Shown here piece after piece: positions 44,301 to 56,094 of a stretch of DNA of 64,000 nt. Within the stretch, counting starts at the first letter, position 1. Every line of letters begins with the position of its first letter. Both the position numbers and the translations under genes were made by a program. The notes beneath the pieces were generated by a model. It was not told the origin of the DNA. It worked only from the letters and a program-made list of their open reading frames with translations, and made no database searches. Source of the stretch: Mesostigma viride (Eukaryota; Streptophyta; Mesostigmatophyceae; Mesostigmatales; Mesostigmataceae). Location: the NCBI GenBank assembly GCA_009746045.1, contig RPFO01000034.1, positions 3,363,681-3,427,680 of the forward strand, written 5' to 3'.

Positions 44301-47300
44301 TGAAGGCCGTGTGCCTCGAGGAGTGCAAGACAGACGTATGTGTGGGCGGCGGTATCTGGACCTTGAGGACCTGGCACACACCCCGTTACGACCTAGCCCG
44401 CCATGTCTCCTCCAGATTGTCTCTCTTCCCTCCCTTGGGACGCAAGCATGGGACCCAAGTGTGACGAGTCTCGGGGGGGAGACCTGGCGCCCTCTCTTGA
44501 AAACGAGATTTACCTACAGTAATAGAGCCAAGTAGGGACCATTCTCCTTCTTTACCCAACGTTGCTCTGTGCCGTCGCTGCCGCCATGCTGCTATTCTGG
44601 AGGTGCTGGTCTGATCTGGTAGTAGAGCCCGATGAGGAGGCTTTTGTTTGCACCCTACCAAAACTCTCCTGTTCTGTTATAGCAAGGACTCGCCCAAGTA
44701 GTGAAGCCAGATAGAAACACTTCTCCTTTCTTCTTACCCAAGTAAATCCAACCCTACTTTTCTATTCAAAGCAGGTAGCAGAAAATCGGTGCAGGGATAT
44801 AGGAAGTACAGAGTGCAGCCATTGGTTGGTTGCCTTGCCGATACATACCAAAGTTGGCCAGATTTTCTTCCATTCTGGACAACAATAATAACAAAGGATC
44901 AGCCGTGCGTGCCTGTGTCCGTGCCCTCCTCTCGTCCCCCGCCCCCACCAGTACTGCGACATGGGTCTATGCACAAGCACGGACCAGCTCGTCTGCCTGT
45001 ATGATGACGCATACAACACCGACTATGCGAGTGTGCGCGACCTGCTTGGCATACTGGACCCCTTGGTGAGGAGACATATAGGGCCCCATGGTGGGAACAA
45101 GGAATACGGGACCCCTTGGTGAGGAGACATATAGGGCCCCATGGTGGGAACAAGGAATACGGGACCCCTTGGTGAGGAGACATATAGGGCCCCATGGTGG
45201 GAACAAGGAATACAGGACCCCTTGGTGAGGAGACATATAGGGCCCCATGGTGGGAACAAGGAATACGGGACCCCTTGGTGAGGAGACATATAGGGCCCCA
45301 TGGTGGGAACAAGGAATACGGGACCCCTTGGTGAGAAGGGATGATGTCGGACCTCTTGATCAGAAGCTGGGAAACTGGATCCTTGACTGAAAGTGTCGCT
45401 GAGCCCTTTGAGAATAGGCGAAAGCATCATCACGTGGGGGGGGGGAGGCACAGACACCGCTGCGAGGATGGTGGTTTTGCCGTGGCTCTTGTTGTTCCTG
45501 TTAGAGTGTGGTGGTTACTGTCACAGTTGGCCAGCTGGCTAGCTTTACTGCCTTTTGTTTCACCAGGCAACCTCCTTCATTCGGGCAGGCCACCCCCATG
45601 GTCTTGCAAGGCAACCCCCCTTGGCTTGCCATGCGTAAAGTGCCACCCTGGGGGGTAGACAAGTTGGTGTACATAGCTCGTACATAGATACATATATTGC
45701 CTACTGTACCTCTATAAAATGCACATGTAAACTTCGGCATGAAGAAAGTACAAGCGAGGGCGATGGCATCATGCAGGCAAAACTAATTGCCACGTTTGTG
45801 CATCTGATTGGCAGCAATAGGTTGGCTGGGGGCGAAAGCCCAGAGGTGGCTAGCAGTGGCAATAGGTGAGCGGCAAGCCGTGGCAGGCTATCGGCACACA
45901 TCAAGGCAGATACGCTCATTTTCATTGGCATCGGCTGTCTACCATGCCAGGGCCTGTCTTGGTGCTCTAGTCGCCACCCCTCTGTGCTTGTCTGTACTTT
46001 TGCCGACTGATATCCGTTCCACTCAAGAGGCCGTTTCTGATTATAGATTTGCCTACTTTTGTCTCATGCTCCCCTCCTTGGTCCCGCGTCCAGTACGACG
46101 GCCCCTGCTCGCCCGCGCTGTTTGCGACGACCAGCATCGTCAACAAGTGCTTCCCCACGGTGCCCGACTTCCTGACCGAGATCGTGCAGGACCTGCCCGA
46201 CAACAACAACTACACAAACCCAGTACGTGGCATGTGCTGCGCCTGCTGCGGTGGCGTCACATGTGATAGCGGTGATAGCGGTGATAGCGGTGGCAGCGGT
46301 GACAGCGGTGATGCTGCTAATTCCAGTGAACAGCTCTAGTCTATGATGGCAGTCTAGCGTCTATGCCCCTGACGCACGCGGGGGCAGACACTCATCCTCC
46401 TTGGCAGTGGGCCGGTCGATGCCTATCCCTGGGATGGGGTTGCAAGCAAGCTTGGTGAGTGGCACTAGGCAGCTAGATGCACAATTCCAAGCTCGGCTTG
46501 TCAATGCCCGGGGTGTACAGGGTCTGGCATAGATTCTGCCACGATCTTATGCATTCGTCCGCAAAGCTGAACTGCAGCATACAGTTCTTCTCATACGTCC
46601 CGCTCCTGTTTTCTTCTCACTCAGTCTCCTTTTTCTCTTTCTCTATTTCACTCCGTTACGCAAGTGATGCCCTCGTAAACTCCTGGTTTACGCCCACTAG
46701 TGCAGGTGCACTTTGTGCGCCCAGAGCAGGTGTAGTTTACACCCTACTCCTGCAGGAAGTAGCCCAGACTGTATTAAAAGCCATATGCCCCTTCTCAGGG
46801 ATGTGTGCTACATGTACTCCCAACGGAGACATGTTCCAATTTAATTTAGTTTAGTTTAATACGCCCACTCCCACTAGCAAATAGGGCCAATGTTCTCACA
46901 CGAGCCTGCGTTGGTGAGCCGCTGCCATGCGGTATGCACTTCTGAAATCCAACCACTCCATGGGTGGCTGTCTTGTGAGGCTTCTGACTCCCTTGCATGG
47001 ATGGTTGTAAGACGTTGCTGAAACCAAAACCAGCACCACCGCTTGGCCTACTCCCCGCCCCCCCCCCCTTTCCCCATCTCCAACTTCCGTCCCCTCTCTC
47101 TCCCCCCTCCCTTCCTCCTCATTTCCCCCCATTCCCTCGCCCTCCCCCCATCTTCCCAACCGCAGAACAGCACGCTGGGCCAGGCTGTGCGCTACAAGAC
47201 GGCGGTCGCCACGCTCAAGGACGCGTTCACAAAGGAGCGCATGCAGCGCTACATGGCGGACCTGTACAAGGGGTGGATGATCATCGTGGGGGCGGGCCTG

Positions 47301-50300
47301 ATCGGCTCCATGATCATCTCCCTCCTCTACATGGGAGCGCTGCGCTTCTTTGCAGGCCTGCTCTGCTGGCTGGTCCTCATCGGCATCAACCTACTGTTCA
47401 TCATGCTGACCATCTTCTGTTACATGAAGGGAGGCACGATAAAGCACAACCAGCTGGCCGACGAGTACGGTGTGGTGCGTGCAACGCACACGGTGGCTTC
47501 ATGAACCTGTCAAGCCATTGTGGCAATTGTGGCTTTTTTTTCCCACATGGACCTCCGACCAAGGGTTACCATTCAGGTACTAGCCTTGCCAAGTATCATT
47601 CCCAAATCGTAACCCACAGCCCAACCCATGATACAAGTGCGCAACCCCCCCACCCCGCCCGCTCCCGCTTCCCACTTCTCTTCTTATTCAAGCTCGTGTC
47701 TTTCCGTGACCCATTGATCACCCATGTTCTGCCCACAACCCTCCCCCCACTGCTTCTATCTTCTTCCCTGCTATCTAAATCTCCCTGGTATTGTTTTCCC
47801 TGCTGTCTTCTACCTTCTTCCCTGCTATCTAAATCTCCCTGGTATTGTTTTCCCTGCTGTCTTCTATCATATTCCCTCTCCCCTTTCTCCTTGCCCTGCG
47901 TGCAGACACTGCCCAGTGCGTTTGACCCCTCGGTGGAGGACCGCGACACGTTCGTAAAGCTGGCGTACGCGATGACGGCGTTCTCTGTGCTGCTGCTGCT
48001 GCTGACCATTGCGATTGCGTCGCGCGTCCGCGTGGCCGTGGGGGTCATCAAGGTGGCGTCGCAGGTACGAGACGTTAGCATCCCATAATAGTAGGTGGCG
48101 TCGCAGGTACGCGACGTTAGCATCCCATTATAGTAGGTGGCGTCGCAGGTACGCGACGTTAGCATCCCATTATAGTAGGTGGCGTCGCAGGTACGCGACG
48201 TTAGCATCCCATAATAGTAGGTGGCGTCGCAGGTACGCGACCTTAGCATCCCATAATAGAATGTGGCGTCGCAGGTACGCGACGTTAGCATCCCATAATA
48301 GTAGGTGGCGTCGCAGGTACGCGACGTTAGCAACACATATATGTAGGTGGGGTCGCAGGTACGCGACGTTAGCATCCCATAATAATAGGTGGCGTCGCCA
48401 GTATGCTACAGTAGCAACACATATAAGTAGGTGGGGTCGCAGGTATGCTACTGTAGCAACACATATGGCAGTCTCATGTATAGCAGTATATAAATAAAGC
48501 CACAGCAGGTACATTAAGTACCGTCTACGCAGGCGATGGTCCGATAGCTGGCGGTGCACTGTGGATTCAGCAGGCACGCGGTCATACGGCGGTGGATCTT
48601 TCCCGTGAACAAGCCCCCCGTGAGCAAGGGCAGTGCTTGACCCCGCAGGTCCGCTACAACTACCTTGGATGTAGAAGATATAGATGCAGCAGGCGCGCAT
48701 TATGTGCAGCACCATATCTCGCAGGTGCGTGGTTGGCCCAAGCCCAGTACAACGTCCATGAAAACGAATGGACATGGACGGTGTACTTAATCTTGAACTT
48801 TCTTTCCGCTCAACTGCCGGATGCATTTCTATGGCTAAGCAGTTTTGGTCTGGCCATTGCACATCGCAGCATGTGACAGCATTGGCAGTAAACCGGTTTA
48901 CCACCAGTGCTTTCATGTGTCCCTCCCTTTGGCATCGCCCAAGCACCCAGCCACCCATGTGCCCCTCTCGCGTTATAATGCCCACTAAGCTGCTTTGCAT
49001 CCATCTCCCTTTCTCTACCAGCCATCTACACCTACAGCGTTTTTGTTGTGCACGTGGAAGTCTGCGGGTAGGTCCGAATGCTGGCATCTCTGTGTGCCTA
49101 CCCGTGGCAGTTTCTCCTAGAGCTCGCGATTTCAAGAGGATGGCTGCTTGTTGACAAGCCTTGCAATCTATGTGTTATCTACATTACCCCTCTGCGTCAG
49201 GCCTCGTGATCTTGGAGCCATCCTCTGACCCATCGCCCCAGTGTAAGGGCGTTTGACCGCTTGTTACCACCAGCGCTCGTCACGTTCTCTTCTTCTGTTG
49301 ATCACCTGCAGGCGGTGGGCTCCATGCCCCAGATCCTCTTCCTCCCCCTCTTCCCCTTTGGCCTGAACGTGCTGCTCGTGCTCTACTGGGTCTTCATCGG
49401 CGCGCTGCTGTACAGCGCAGGAGATGTAAGTCAACACTCGTGCTGCCTGTGCAAGTGGGGGGATGTGTACGCCAGCAGAAGTGCGACAAGGGGGCATGCT
49501 CCAGCAGTAGCACGGAAAGGGGCGTAAGCTAGCAGCAGCATTAAACTGGCCGTAGCATGAGGGGGGGAGGGGGGGGGCATGAGCCAGCAGCAGCACGAGC
49601 CAGCGCACACATGGTTACTCAGCTCTTTATTTTCTGTTTATTGTCTCTTAACCCATGGGCTTACATTTCCATTGGGCTTGTAGCAAAAAACTGGATTGTG
49701 TCTTGATAGTGTCTTCAGTACCTGCGGACTTTGTTTGCAGCTCTCTCTTCTTTTCGTGTTGAGCATGCCCTTCCCAAGCTCGTACGCTGAGATGTAAATC
49801 CCATGCACGGCACGTGTTTGCTGCCAACGTCTCCTTTTGTTGCCAGACTGCTCGTGGCTGCCCCTTTTGTGTCAAACCATCATTGTCTTATTTATTTCCA
49901 TGCCCTATTACACACACCCTGTCGTCCTTCCCTCGACCCCCATCACGGGCACACGTGCGCAGGTGGTCAAGGACAAAGAGCTGGAGAGCTACGAGCTGGT
50001 CTGGCGCAACGAGCTGCGCTACATGTTCCTGTACCACGTGTTTGGCCTGCTGTGGTCACACCAGTTCATCGTGGGGTTGAGCCACACCATCACTGCGGGC
50101 GCTGTCGCATCCTACTACTGGTGCCGGTGAGAGCAACCCCCCACCCCACCCCCCCTCTTCTTCTTCTTCTTCTCCTCCTCCTCCTCCTCCTCCTCCTCCT
50201 CCTCCTCCTCCTCCTCCTCCTCCTCCTCCTCCTCCTCCTCCTCCTCCTCCTCCTCCTCCTCCTCCTCCTCCTCCTCCTCCTCCTCCTCCTCCTCCTCCTC

Positions 50301-53208
50301 CTCCTCCTCCTCCTCCTCCTCCTCCTCCTCCTCCTCCTCCTGCTCCTCCTCCCCCCCTCCCCCCCCCCTCCCCCCCCCCCCCCCCCCCCCCCTCCCCCCC
50401 CCTCCCCCCCCCCTCCCCCCCCTCCCCCCCCTTCCCACCCCACCCCCTTCACCTGAATCTCTGCCCAACCACCGAAGCCTTAAGCCTCTCACCCCTCGCC
50501 CTCATGAGACACGTGCCATACCCGTGTCTCAATCTCCCATGGCTCTCATCGCCATCCTTTCTAGGTTGAAAGTCTAGCATGGCGTACTATTCGAAGAACC
50601 CAGATTCAGAGGTGTCACGGTACAAACTTGTGAATGCCCATACCGTCACTGCTTAAATATCCGTAAGTTGTGCATGTGCACCAGGCTTTATCAAGGCATG
50701 ATAACCCCCCTGGCATGTGCATGTGGTCATCCCTGAACTCGCCCACGACGGATCCTCGCGTATCATCTCGCCTCCCCCACCCCTCCCTTCCACCCCCCAT
50801 TATTCCATTATTCCATTCTCCGAAACCCCTACTCATCAATACTGCCATTTCCCAAAACCTTCCGCATGACCTATGCTTTTTGCGGTACCTATGCTAAGAG
50901 AGAAGCCTAAGCTAAGAGAGCAGCTAAGAGAGCAGCTAAGAGAGCTGCTAAGAGAGCAGCTAAGAGAGCGAGAGAAGCATGTGGTCTGCTTCTGCATGGG
51001 CTGTGGTTTCTGCTCTAATGCACTGGACCCTTATCAACCCCATTCACATGTAAAAAAAACATCACTCGGTGGCTTGCAGCGGCGACATGGACGGCGTGGG
51101 CTCGCCGGTCACCTCCTCTGTGTGGCGCACAATCCGCTACCACCTCGGCTCAGTCGCGTTCGGCGCCTTCATTCTCGCCATTATCCAGTTTGTGCGGCTC
51201 ATCATCGAGTACTTGGACCGCAAGTCCAAGGCCGCGCAGAACAACTCGCCGCTGCTCAAGTAAGCTGTGTGTGTGTCTGGCGGACGTGGGGGACATGCGC
51301 CAGGGGGGGGAAAGTGCAGTACTTGTCAAACATGTGAAACATGTCCCTGCAATCCAAAGGGAAGCGACCGTCACGTATCACGTTCAGCGCTACAAAAAAT
51401 GTCTACAAACCGAACATACGTACAGCACCTATGCACGAAAGTCATGCCGTACATTCATAACAAACATATGTGTTGTGCCCGCGGCGGATGTGATATGCGG
51501 GCAGATGGTCTGCCACCTGGTGCCTATCCCACCTCTTTCCTTGGCTCCGCACAGCTGCTGAAGCACAAGGCTTTGGGGTGAGTAAGAAGCCCTGTTGTTG
51601 TACTACTACCTTTTGGTAACAGCCAGGAGCCCCGATGACCCCATCTGGATGGTTATTTACACCATCATGACCTTGCATGCCACGCCCTGCACACCCGTTC
51701 TCTTCTCGGCTTGCCCCCTCCACAGGCACATAATGTACTGCATCCGCTACTTCCTGTGGTACGTGGAGCAAGTGATGAAGTTCATCAACCGGAACACCTA
51801 CATCATCATCGCCGTCAAGGGGACCAGCTACTGCCAGTCGGCACAGAGGTGGGTCATTGGGTTGCGGTGAACCACCTTACTCACATCTTCGTCAGAAACA
51901 TAAACATAAATGACGTGCTGTCGTAAACGGAGGTATAGGGCGGTTCAGGCTCATTTTAAGGGTTCCGTTTCAGGTCAGGACAGTGGACAAGTGGGAGTCC
52001 CGGCTGGGAAAAACCTTCTAATACTGAAGAACTCCAGGCTTATTACTTCCATGTGATCTTCAGATACTCATCTGTTGCAGGCCCTATTTGCCTAAAACTG
52101 ACTACCATGGCAAAGGTGCAAATAGGACCATGCACCGTTTTCTTCACTGTCTCGATATACAAGGCAAGGACCGAGGTTACGGACTTTGTCATCAGGCTGG
52201 TGTTGTGTTATCTACGCTGGCACTCTCTTCATGAGGGCGGAAATGGCTGCTTGTCATGGAATAAGGTTGTACTGAACTGCTACAGTATGCTTTGCCATGC
52301 TCTGAATGGTATAAAGCCCTTTTGTGCTCAGAAACCATCACTTGTGTTCGTGGAGTCACTTTTCCTGCTCATAACTGCAACGTTGGGAGGAGAAAAGTTG
52401 CGCGGAGTCCCGCACCTGTCACTGGGTCGGCTTTTCCGGATCGGCCAGCCAGCCCCCCTACTCATCACCCCTGTTTCCCTTGCCCTTGTTGGTGCGTGCG
52501 TGCGGGTGCGTGTATGCGCAGGGCGGTCAAGCTGCTGGTCGGGAACGTACTCCGGGTGGCAGCGGTGAATGTGGTGGGTGATCTACTTCTCTTCCTGGGC
52601 AAGATCGCCATCGCCAGCGCGTGCGGCTGCATCGCCTTCAAGCTGTGCGACATGGACCGCTACTCCAACCCGGGACGGGACACATACCTGTCGAGCCCGC
52701 TCTTCCCGATTCTGGCAACGTTTCTGATTGCCTACTTTGTGGCCTCCATTTTCTTGCAGGTGAGCATCCTGGGGTACTGATGCATGTGCGGCACTGGTTA
52801 CTGTCTTTGGTCTCACTTGGGCCATTCTTTGTGTGCTGGCGTACTGGTGTTTGCTCCTCGCTCTCCCTCATTCCCCATGCATAGCAGTGGAAGGCGTTGG
52901 GCGACCATTTATAGCAGCCCCCAAATTGGCTGGGACATACTTGTGTGCCCACTTGGGATTCTCTTTTCTTTTGGCTACTCACCTGCCTTCATGTGTAATT
53001 GTGGTGGTTGTCCTCTACGCAGACGTACGAGATGACGATCGACACCATCCTTCTCTGCTTCTGTGAAGACTGCGAGCAAACAGACGGGAACCCTCAATAT
53101 GCACCGCCCCTGCTGATGGATGCTATTGGGAAGGCACGGCAAGCCCAGAATAAGGGTACCGTGGCCCCCACAACATCTGGGGAGGCAAAACAAACCCCAA
53201 CCAAGTAG
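41304..53208 (+). CDS. Choline transporter-like protein (CTL/SLC44), complete, 15 exons
   Basis: Exons: 41304-41357, 42186-42257, 42654-42706, 43570-43665, 44260-44335, 44952-45065, 46094-46222, 47166-47474, 47906-48064, 49312-49425, 49963-50126, 51080-51259, 51726-51848, 52522-52759 and 53023-53208. Every junction agrees in phase; 688 aa, the usual CTL length. Family marks: ENRKCQDILFLLLFIAFW-VGM (TM1), RIIYGLDYQGNLCG, a Cys-rich lumenal/extracellular loop (about 60-200), a TM block 225-290 (GWMIIVGAGLIGSM), AVGSMPQILFLPLF, KFINRNTYIIIAVKG then TSYCQSA, and TM helices in 548-627. The tail has CFCEDCEQTDG. CTLs carry choline or related ethanolamine across plasma or organelle membranes for phospholipid synthesis. 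TGTAA lies 79 nt after the stop. Introns hold five different tandem arrays and a LINE tail, yet the reading frame is intact. Confidence 0.96.
42438..42506 (+). repeat. (GGGC)n block in CTL intron 2
   Basis: About 65 bp of GGGC repeats, the same motif as 8655-9092. They lie 180 bp after the exon 2 donor. Confidence 0.95.
42937..43115 (+). repeat. 37-bp tandem repeat with acceptor-like ends, CTL intron 3
   Basis: Four to five units of the form CAGCCTGCCTTTCC, TTTTCTATTCTGCC, ATCCTCTCG. Each repeat joins a long pyrimidine run to CAG, so each looks like a 3' splice site. The true acceptor (43569) lies 450 bp further on. Confidence 0.85.
43911..44178 (+). repeat. 35-bp tandem repeat, about 7-8 copies, CTL intron 4
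   Basis: Each unit contains AAGCTGTCCTG, then CTGTATGTAAATG. The first part resembles the end of the preceding exon (AAGCTGTACTG before the donor at 43666). The second contains TGTAA, the algal poly(A) signal, in every unit. The copies differ by single bases. Confidence 0.9.
45054..45340 (+). repeat. 53-bp tandem repeat carrying the exon 6 end and 5' splice site
   Basis: Exon 6 ends GGACCCCTTG before GTGAGGAG (donor 45066). The whole boundary recurs at exact 53-bp steps, with donors at 45119, 45172, 45225, 45278 and 45331. The copies are nearly identical; the sixth reads GTGAGAAG. Because 53 is not a multiple of three, use of an inner donor would shift the frame. Confidence 0.97.
46699..46859 (+). 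mobile_element. LINE tail, family C, in CTL intron 7, 10-bp TSD
   Basis: TACGCCCACT at 46689-46698 and 46860-46869 flanks 161 bp. The insert ends with GTGCTACATGTACTCCC, CAACGGAGACATG and a (TTTAA)n-like tail that abuts the second TSD. The orientation is the same as that of the gene. Confidence 0.8.
48050..48450 (+). repeat. 42-bp tandem repeat carrying the exon 9 end and 5' splice site
   Basis: Exon 9 ends GGTGGCGTCGCAG before GTACGAGACG (donor 48065). Nine or so further copies follow at 42-bp steps (48107, 48149 and so on), each with the same exon end and a GTACGCGACG donor. The last copies, from about 48390, are diverged (GTATGCTAC). In the CTL frame, read-through of the first donor meets a stop within about 10 codons. 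Confidence 0.97.
50156..50440 (+). repeat. (CTC)n and poly(C) tract in CTL intron 11
   Basis: About 180 bp of CTC repeats pass into C-rich runs, starting 30 bp after the donor. Leu/Pro, Glu and Arg/Gly frames here are artefacts. Confidence 0.97.
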
Positions 53209-53286
53209 GTTGTCCAGATGCAGATGTTGCTTTGATTGCATGGAGACGAATGCATGCATCTTTGACTAGTGTGGATTTGGCCATGG

Positions 53287-53291
53287 TGTAA
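53287..53291 (+). terminator. TGTAA poly(A) signal candidate for CTL gene
   Basis: TGTAA lies 79 nt after the CTL stop codon (TAG, 53206-53208), a spacing like that in the SOD gene. Confidence 0.5.
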
Positions 53292-53501
53292 CAAAGACGT
53301 GTCCAATGACCATGAACGCTGCCAAAACAAGAATCGTCAATTGTTTAGTATGTGATAATTTGGTTGCAACATCTCACAATTCCAAGCAGTTTATCCTGAA
53401 ACTAGCAGAGGTGCACACTTTGGTCACAATGAACATAGATCGATCCGTTTTTTCCGCGTACCGGCACTCGCAGCAGCATTTATAAAGCAGCATACTGTAG
53501 T

Positions 53502-53961
53502 CTGGCCGGCCCCCAGCGGCTTGGCCAGCCAGGGCGGCACATTCTGACCTGGCCTGGCCCCGAGGACATTCCCAAAAGGGTAGGGAAACCTGTCACGAAC
53601 TACGTTCAGATGTTGCTGGACGACCTAGTGGTCCCAGCCCAGTTTGAGCACCGCATCCACTCTCTCTCCCGTCTTTGGACTGCCATGCAGGACAAGACGC
53701 GGTGGAAGAAGATTGTCAAGGCGCACACGCCCGACCCTGTGGGCAAGCCACCTCCCCCCAAGCGGAGGAGGCGTTTTGATGAGTAGTGTAGTTAGGATTT
53801 TCTAGATAGCTTAGAGTTAGGATAGTTCGATCACGCGGCTTCCTCCACCCCATCCATCATGGAATATGTGCTACATGACCTCCCCACGGACGCATGTTAT
53901 AATTTAATTTAATTTAATTTAATTTAATTTAATTTAATTTAATTGTAGTTTAGTATGTGTG
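53502..53961 (+). mobile_element. LINE 3' end, family C, probable 9-bp TSD
   Basis: It encodes the intact last 95 or so residues of the LINE ORF2 (GRHILTWPGPEDIPKRVGK, VTNYVQMLLDDLVVPAQFE, RIHSLSRLWTAMQDKTRWKK, then PKRRRRFDE and stop at about 53786). Then come the 3' UTR, CTCCCCACGGACGC and a (TTTAA)n tail (53903-53944). TACTGTAGT occurs at 53493-53501 and 53962-53970. About 17 bp separate the pure tail from the right copy. It is 5'-truncated. Confidence 0.75.
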
Positions 53962-54329
53962 TACTGTAGTGAGTAGTGACTAAACATGTATCAGCCATGA
54001 GCCACGAGGTAGCCATGGCTGACGGCGGTGCTCATAACTTTCACATTTGTGCACCAAATTCGGCTGTGAATATCACAATCGCTCCGTCTTTCTAAGACGC
54101 ACACGCTGATATATTTCCCCGAACTAAAGCGCAATATTATGACGAGCAAACGCTCGACTACGCAACGCAGCCTGGCGGCTGCGACTGAGCCAACAAAATT
54201 CGCCTGCAGCTCTGGCTGTTGTTCCGCCCGGCCTGCCTGGCAGCGGGGATCGACACTACTCAAGCGTTAGTACTAGAGTAGCTACTTAGTGCACTCGGCT
54301 CCTGCATGCGGTATCGCCTGATCCCAAAC

Positions 54330-55770
54330 GCAGTCGCCCGGCAGAATCACACCCAACAGAACTGCGCTTTCGGCCCCAACCTTTCGAGGTCGACGATCAC
54401 GACTGGACCAACATGTCCCCGAGCACTGCCCTGCACTGCCTCTTCTTCGGGGACTACGCCTCGCTTTACGACCGGTGCATCCATCTCGACAGCATCAACC
54501 GCCTCATCACCCTGGACGGTGCTTGGTTTAACCCTGGGCAGGTCTCTGTTCTGGTGTGCCCGCCCCCAACTCCAGCACACCATCCTCAACTCTCTTCTCA
54601 TGCGCTCTGATGGCGAGATCTGGGCTCCATCCATTTCCGCACCCACCCTCCGCTTCATCCTCATGGAAGCCCTCCAGCAGCACGCGACTCCCCTCGCCTG
54701 CAGATGTGGCAGCATTGGAAGGCACGCTGGCTTCTGAGCTCCCTCACCTTAACTCCACCGTCACCTCCACCTCAACCCTCCTCGTCTCTACCTCCACTGC
54801 CGCCCCCACCTCCACCGCCGACATCAAAGCCCAGCTCCTCGACATCAACCGGCGCCTCAAGGACAATGCCATCGCCATTGAGTGCCTGCAAAACACAGCA
54901 GGCCTCACCGCCTAGGCGGTGAAGGACATTGCCGCCCCGGCCGGCATCCGCTGGCCCAGCCAGCGATGCTCCTCCCACCCAGACCTGGGCGGACCACACC
55001 ACCTCCACTGCCTCCACCATCGAGCATAGCTCAAGCAACAAACGCTCGACCTCCGCGAGGAGGCCGACCTCACCCAGCGCAGCCACAATGTCATCGTCAA
55101 GCACTTTGACCAGCCGGCAGGTGAGATCGACCTCGGAGACTCTTGCTGATAGCGTGACATTCTTGCCCCCATGCAACTCACTGGTGAGCTGCGGATGTCG
55201 GCTGTCCGCCTTCCCCGCGCGCGGGGTAAGGCTTGCCCGGCGGTTCCGTGCTCCTCACCTTTAAGTACATGGCGGATAAGCTGTTGTTTCTTAAATGCGG
55301 CAATAAGCTCTCGGGGACTTCCTACACGCTGGACGACAACTTGACCGGCCGCCCTGGCACAGCAACAGCGGCGACGGAAGCTATGGCCGACCTACCTCCA
55401 GCTCCGGCATGCAGAGCGCACGGGGGGGCGCCGGAAACCGGTATACTGGCGGGGGGCCGGTCATCCACTGACGTCGACCACAAGCCCTGGCAGGCGCCCC
55501 TTGCCACCCCAGCAAAACCAGTCTAGGGAATGTATAACAGTAGTGTAGATTAGTCAGTCTTAGCCTAGCTAGCATATTGCACCCACAGGGGATGCCCCGG
55601 ATCGTTTAGTTGGATGGGTCCGATTGAGCACCCTGTGGCATCATTGCCTGCAGGCATGTGGCGTGAGGGAAGGGGGGCGTCTCTGGCACCCTACCCATTG
55701 TGCACACTCAAGGATTAAAAGCACTTAGGTGCTCCGTGACTCGATCCCCAACGGGACCACGTGTTTAATT
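54330..55770 (+). mobile_element. LINE ORF1-type remnant (ORF1 joined to a family B-like 3' end)
   Basis: The frames are broken but in order: a region with ADIKAQLLDINRRLKDNAIA (coiled coil, about 54822-54910), then DLREEADLTQRSHNVIVKHF (about 55045-55105), then VLLTFKYMADKLLFLKCGNK and a TSYTLDDNLT end (about 55245-55345). Coiled coil followed by a fold with LDDNLT fits the ORF1 protein of L1-type LINEs (RNA-binding RRM and C-terminal domain). A 3' end like family B (GTGCTCCGTGACTC, CCCCAACGGGACCACG, TTTAATT) lies at 55730-55770. No ORF2 sequence lies between, so this resembles ORF1-only derivatives. Confidence 0.55.
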
Positions 55771-55869
55771 CATATCCATCATCCTGGACAACTCAAAAAC
55801 GCGGATAAGATAACGGCAGGCTTGAGCTAACATGGATCCGGATTCTCCATATTTCTGGCCGGCCTGCGC

Positions 55870-56094
55870 TGACCTACCTACCTACCTACCTACCTACCTA
55901 CCTACCTACCTACCTACCTACCTACCTACCTACCTACCTACCTACCTACCTACCTACCTACCTACCTACCTACCTACCTACCTACCTACCTACCTACCTA
56001 CCTACCTACCTACCTACCTACCTACCTACCTACCTACCTACCTACCTACCTACCTACCTACCTACCTACCTACCTACCTACCTACCTACCTACC
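55870..56094 (+). repeat. (CTAC)n microsatellite
   Basis: About 55 perfect tetranucleotide units, with no visible interruption. The Leu-Pro-Thr-Tyr frame is an artefact. Confidence 0.99.

Noticed and set aside
50090-50492. Poly-Glu and poly-Arg frames
   Set aside because: They come from the (CTC)n tract in CTL intron 11.
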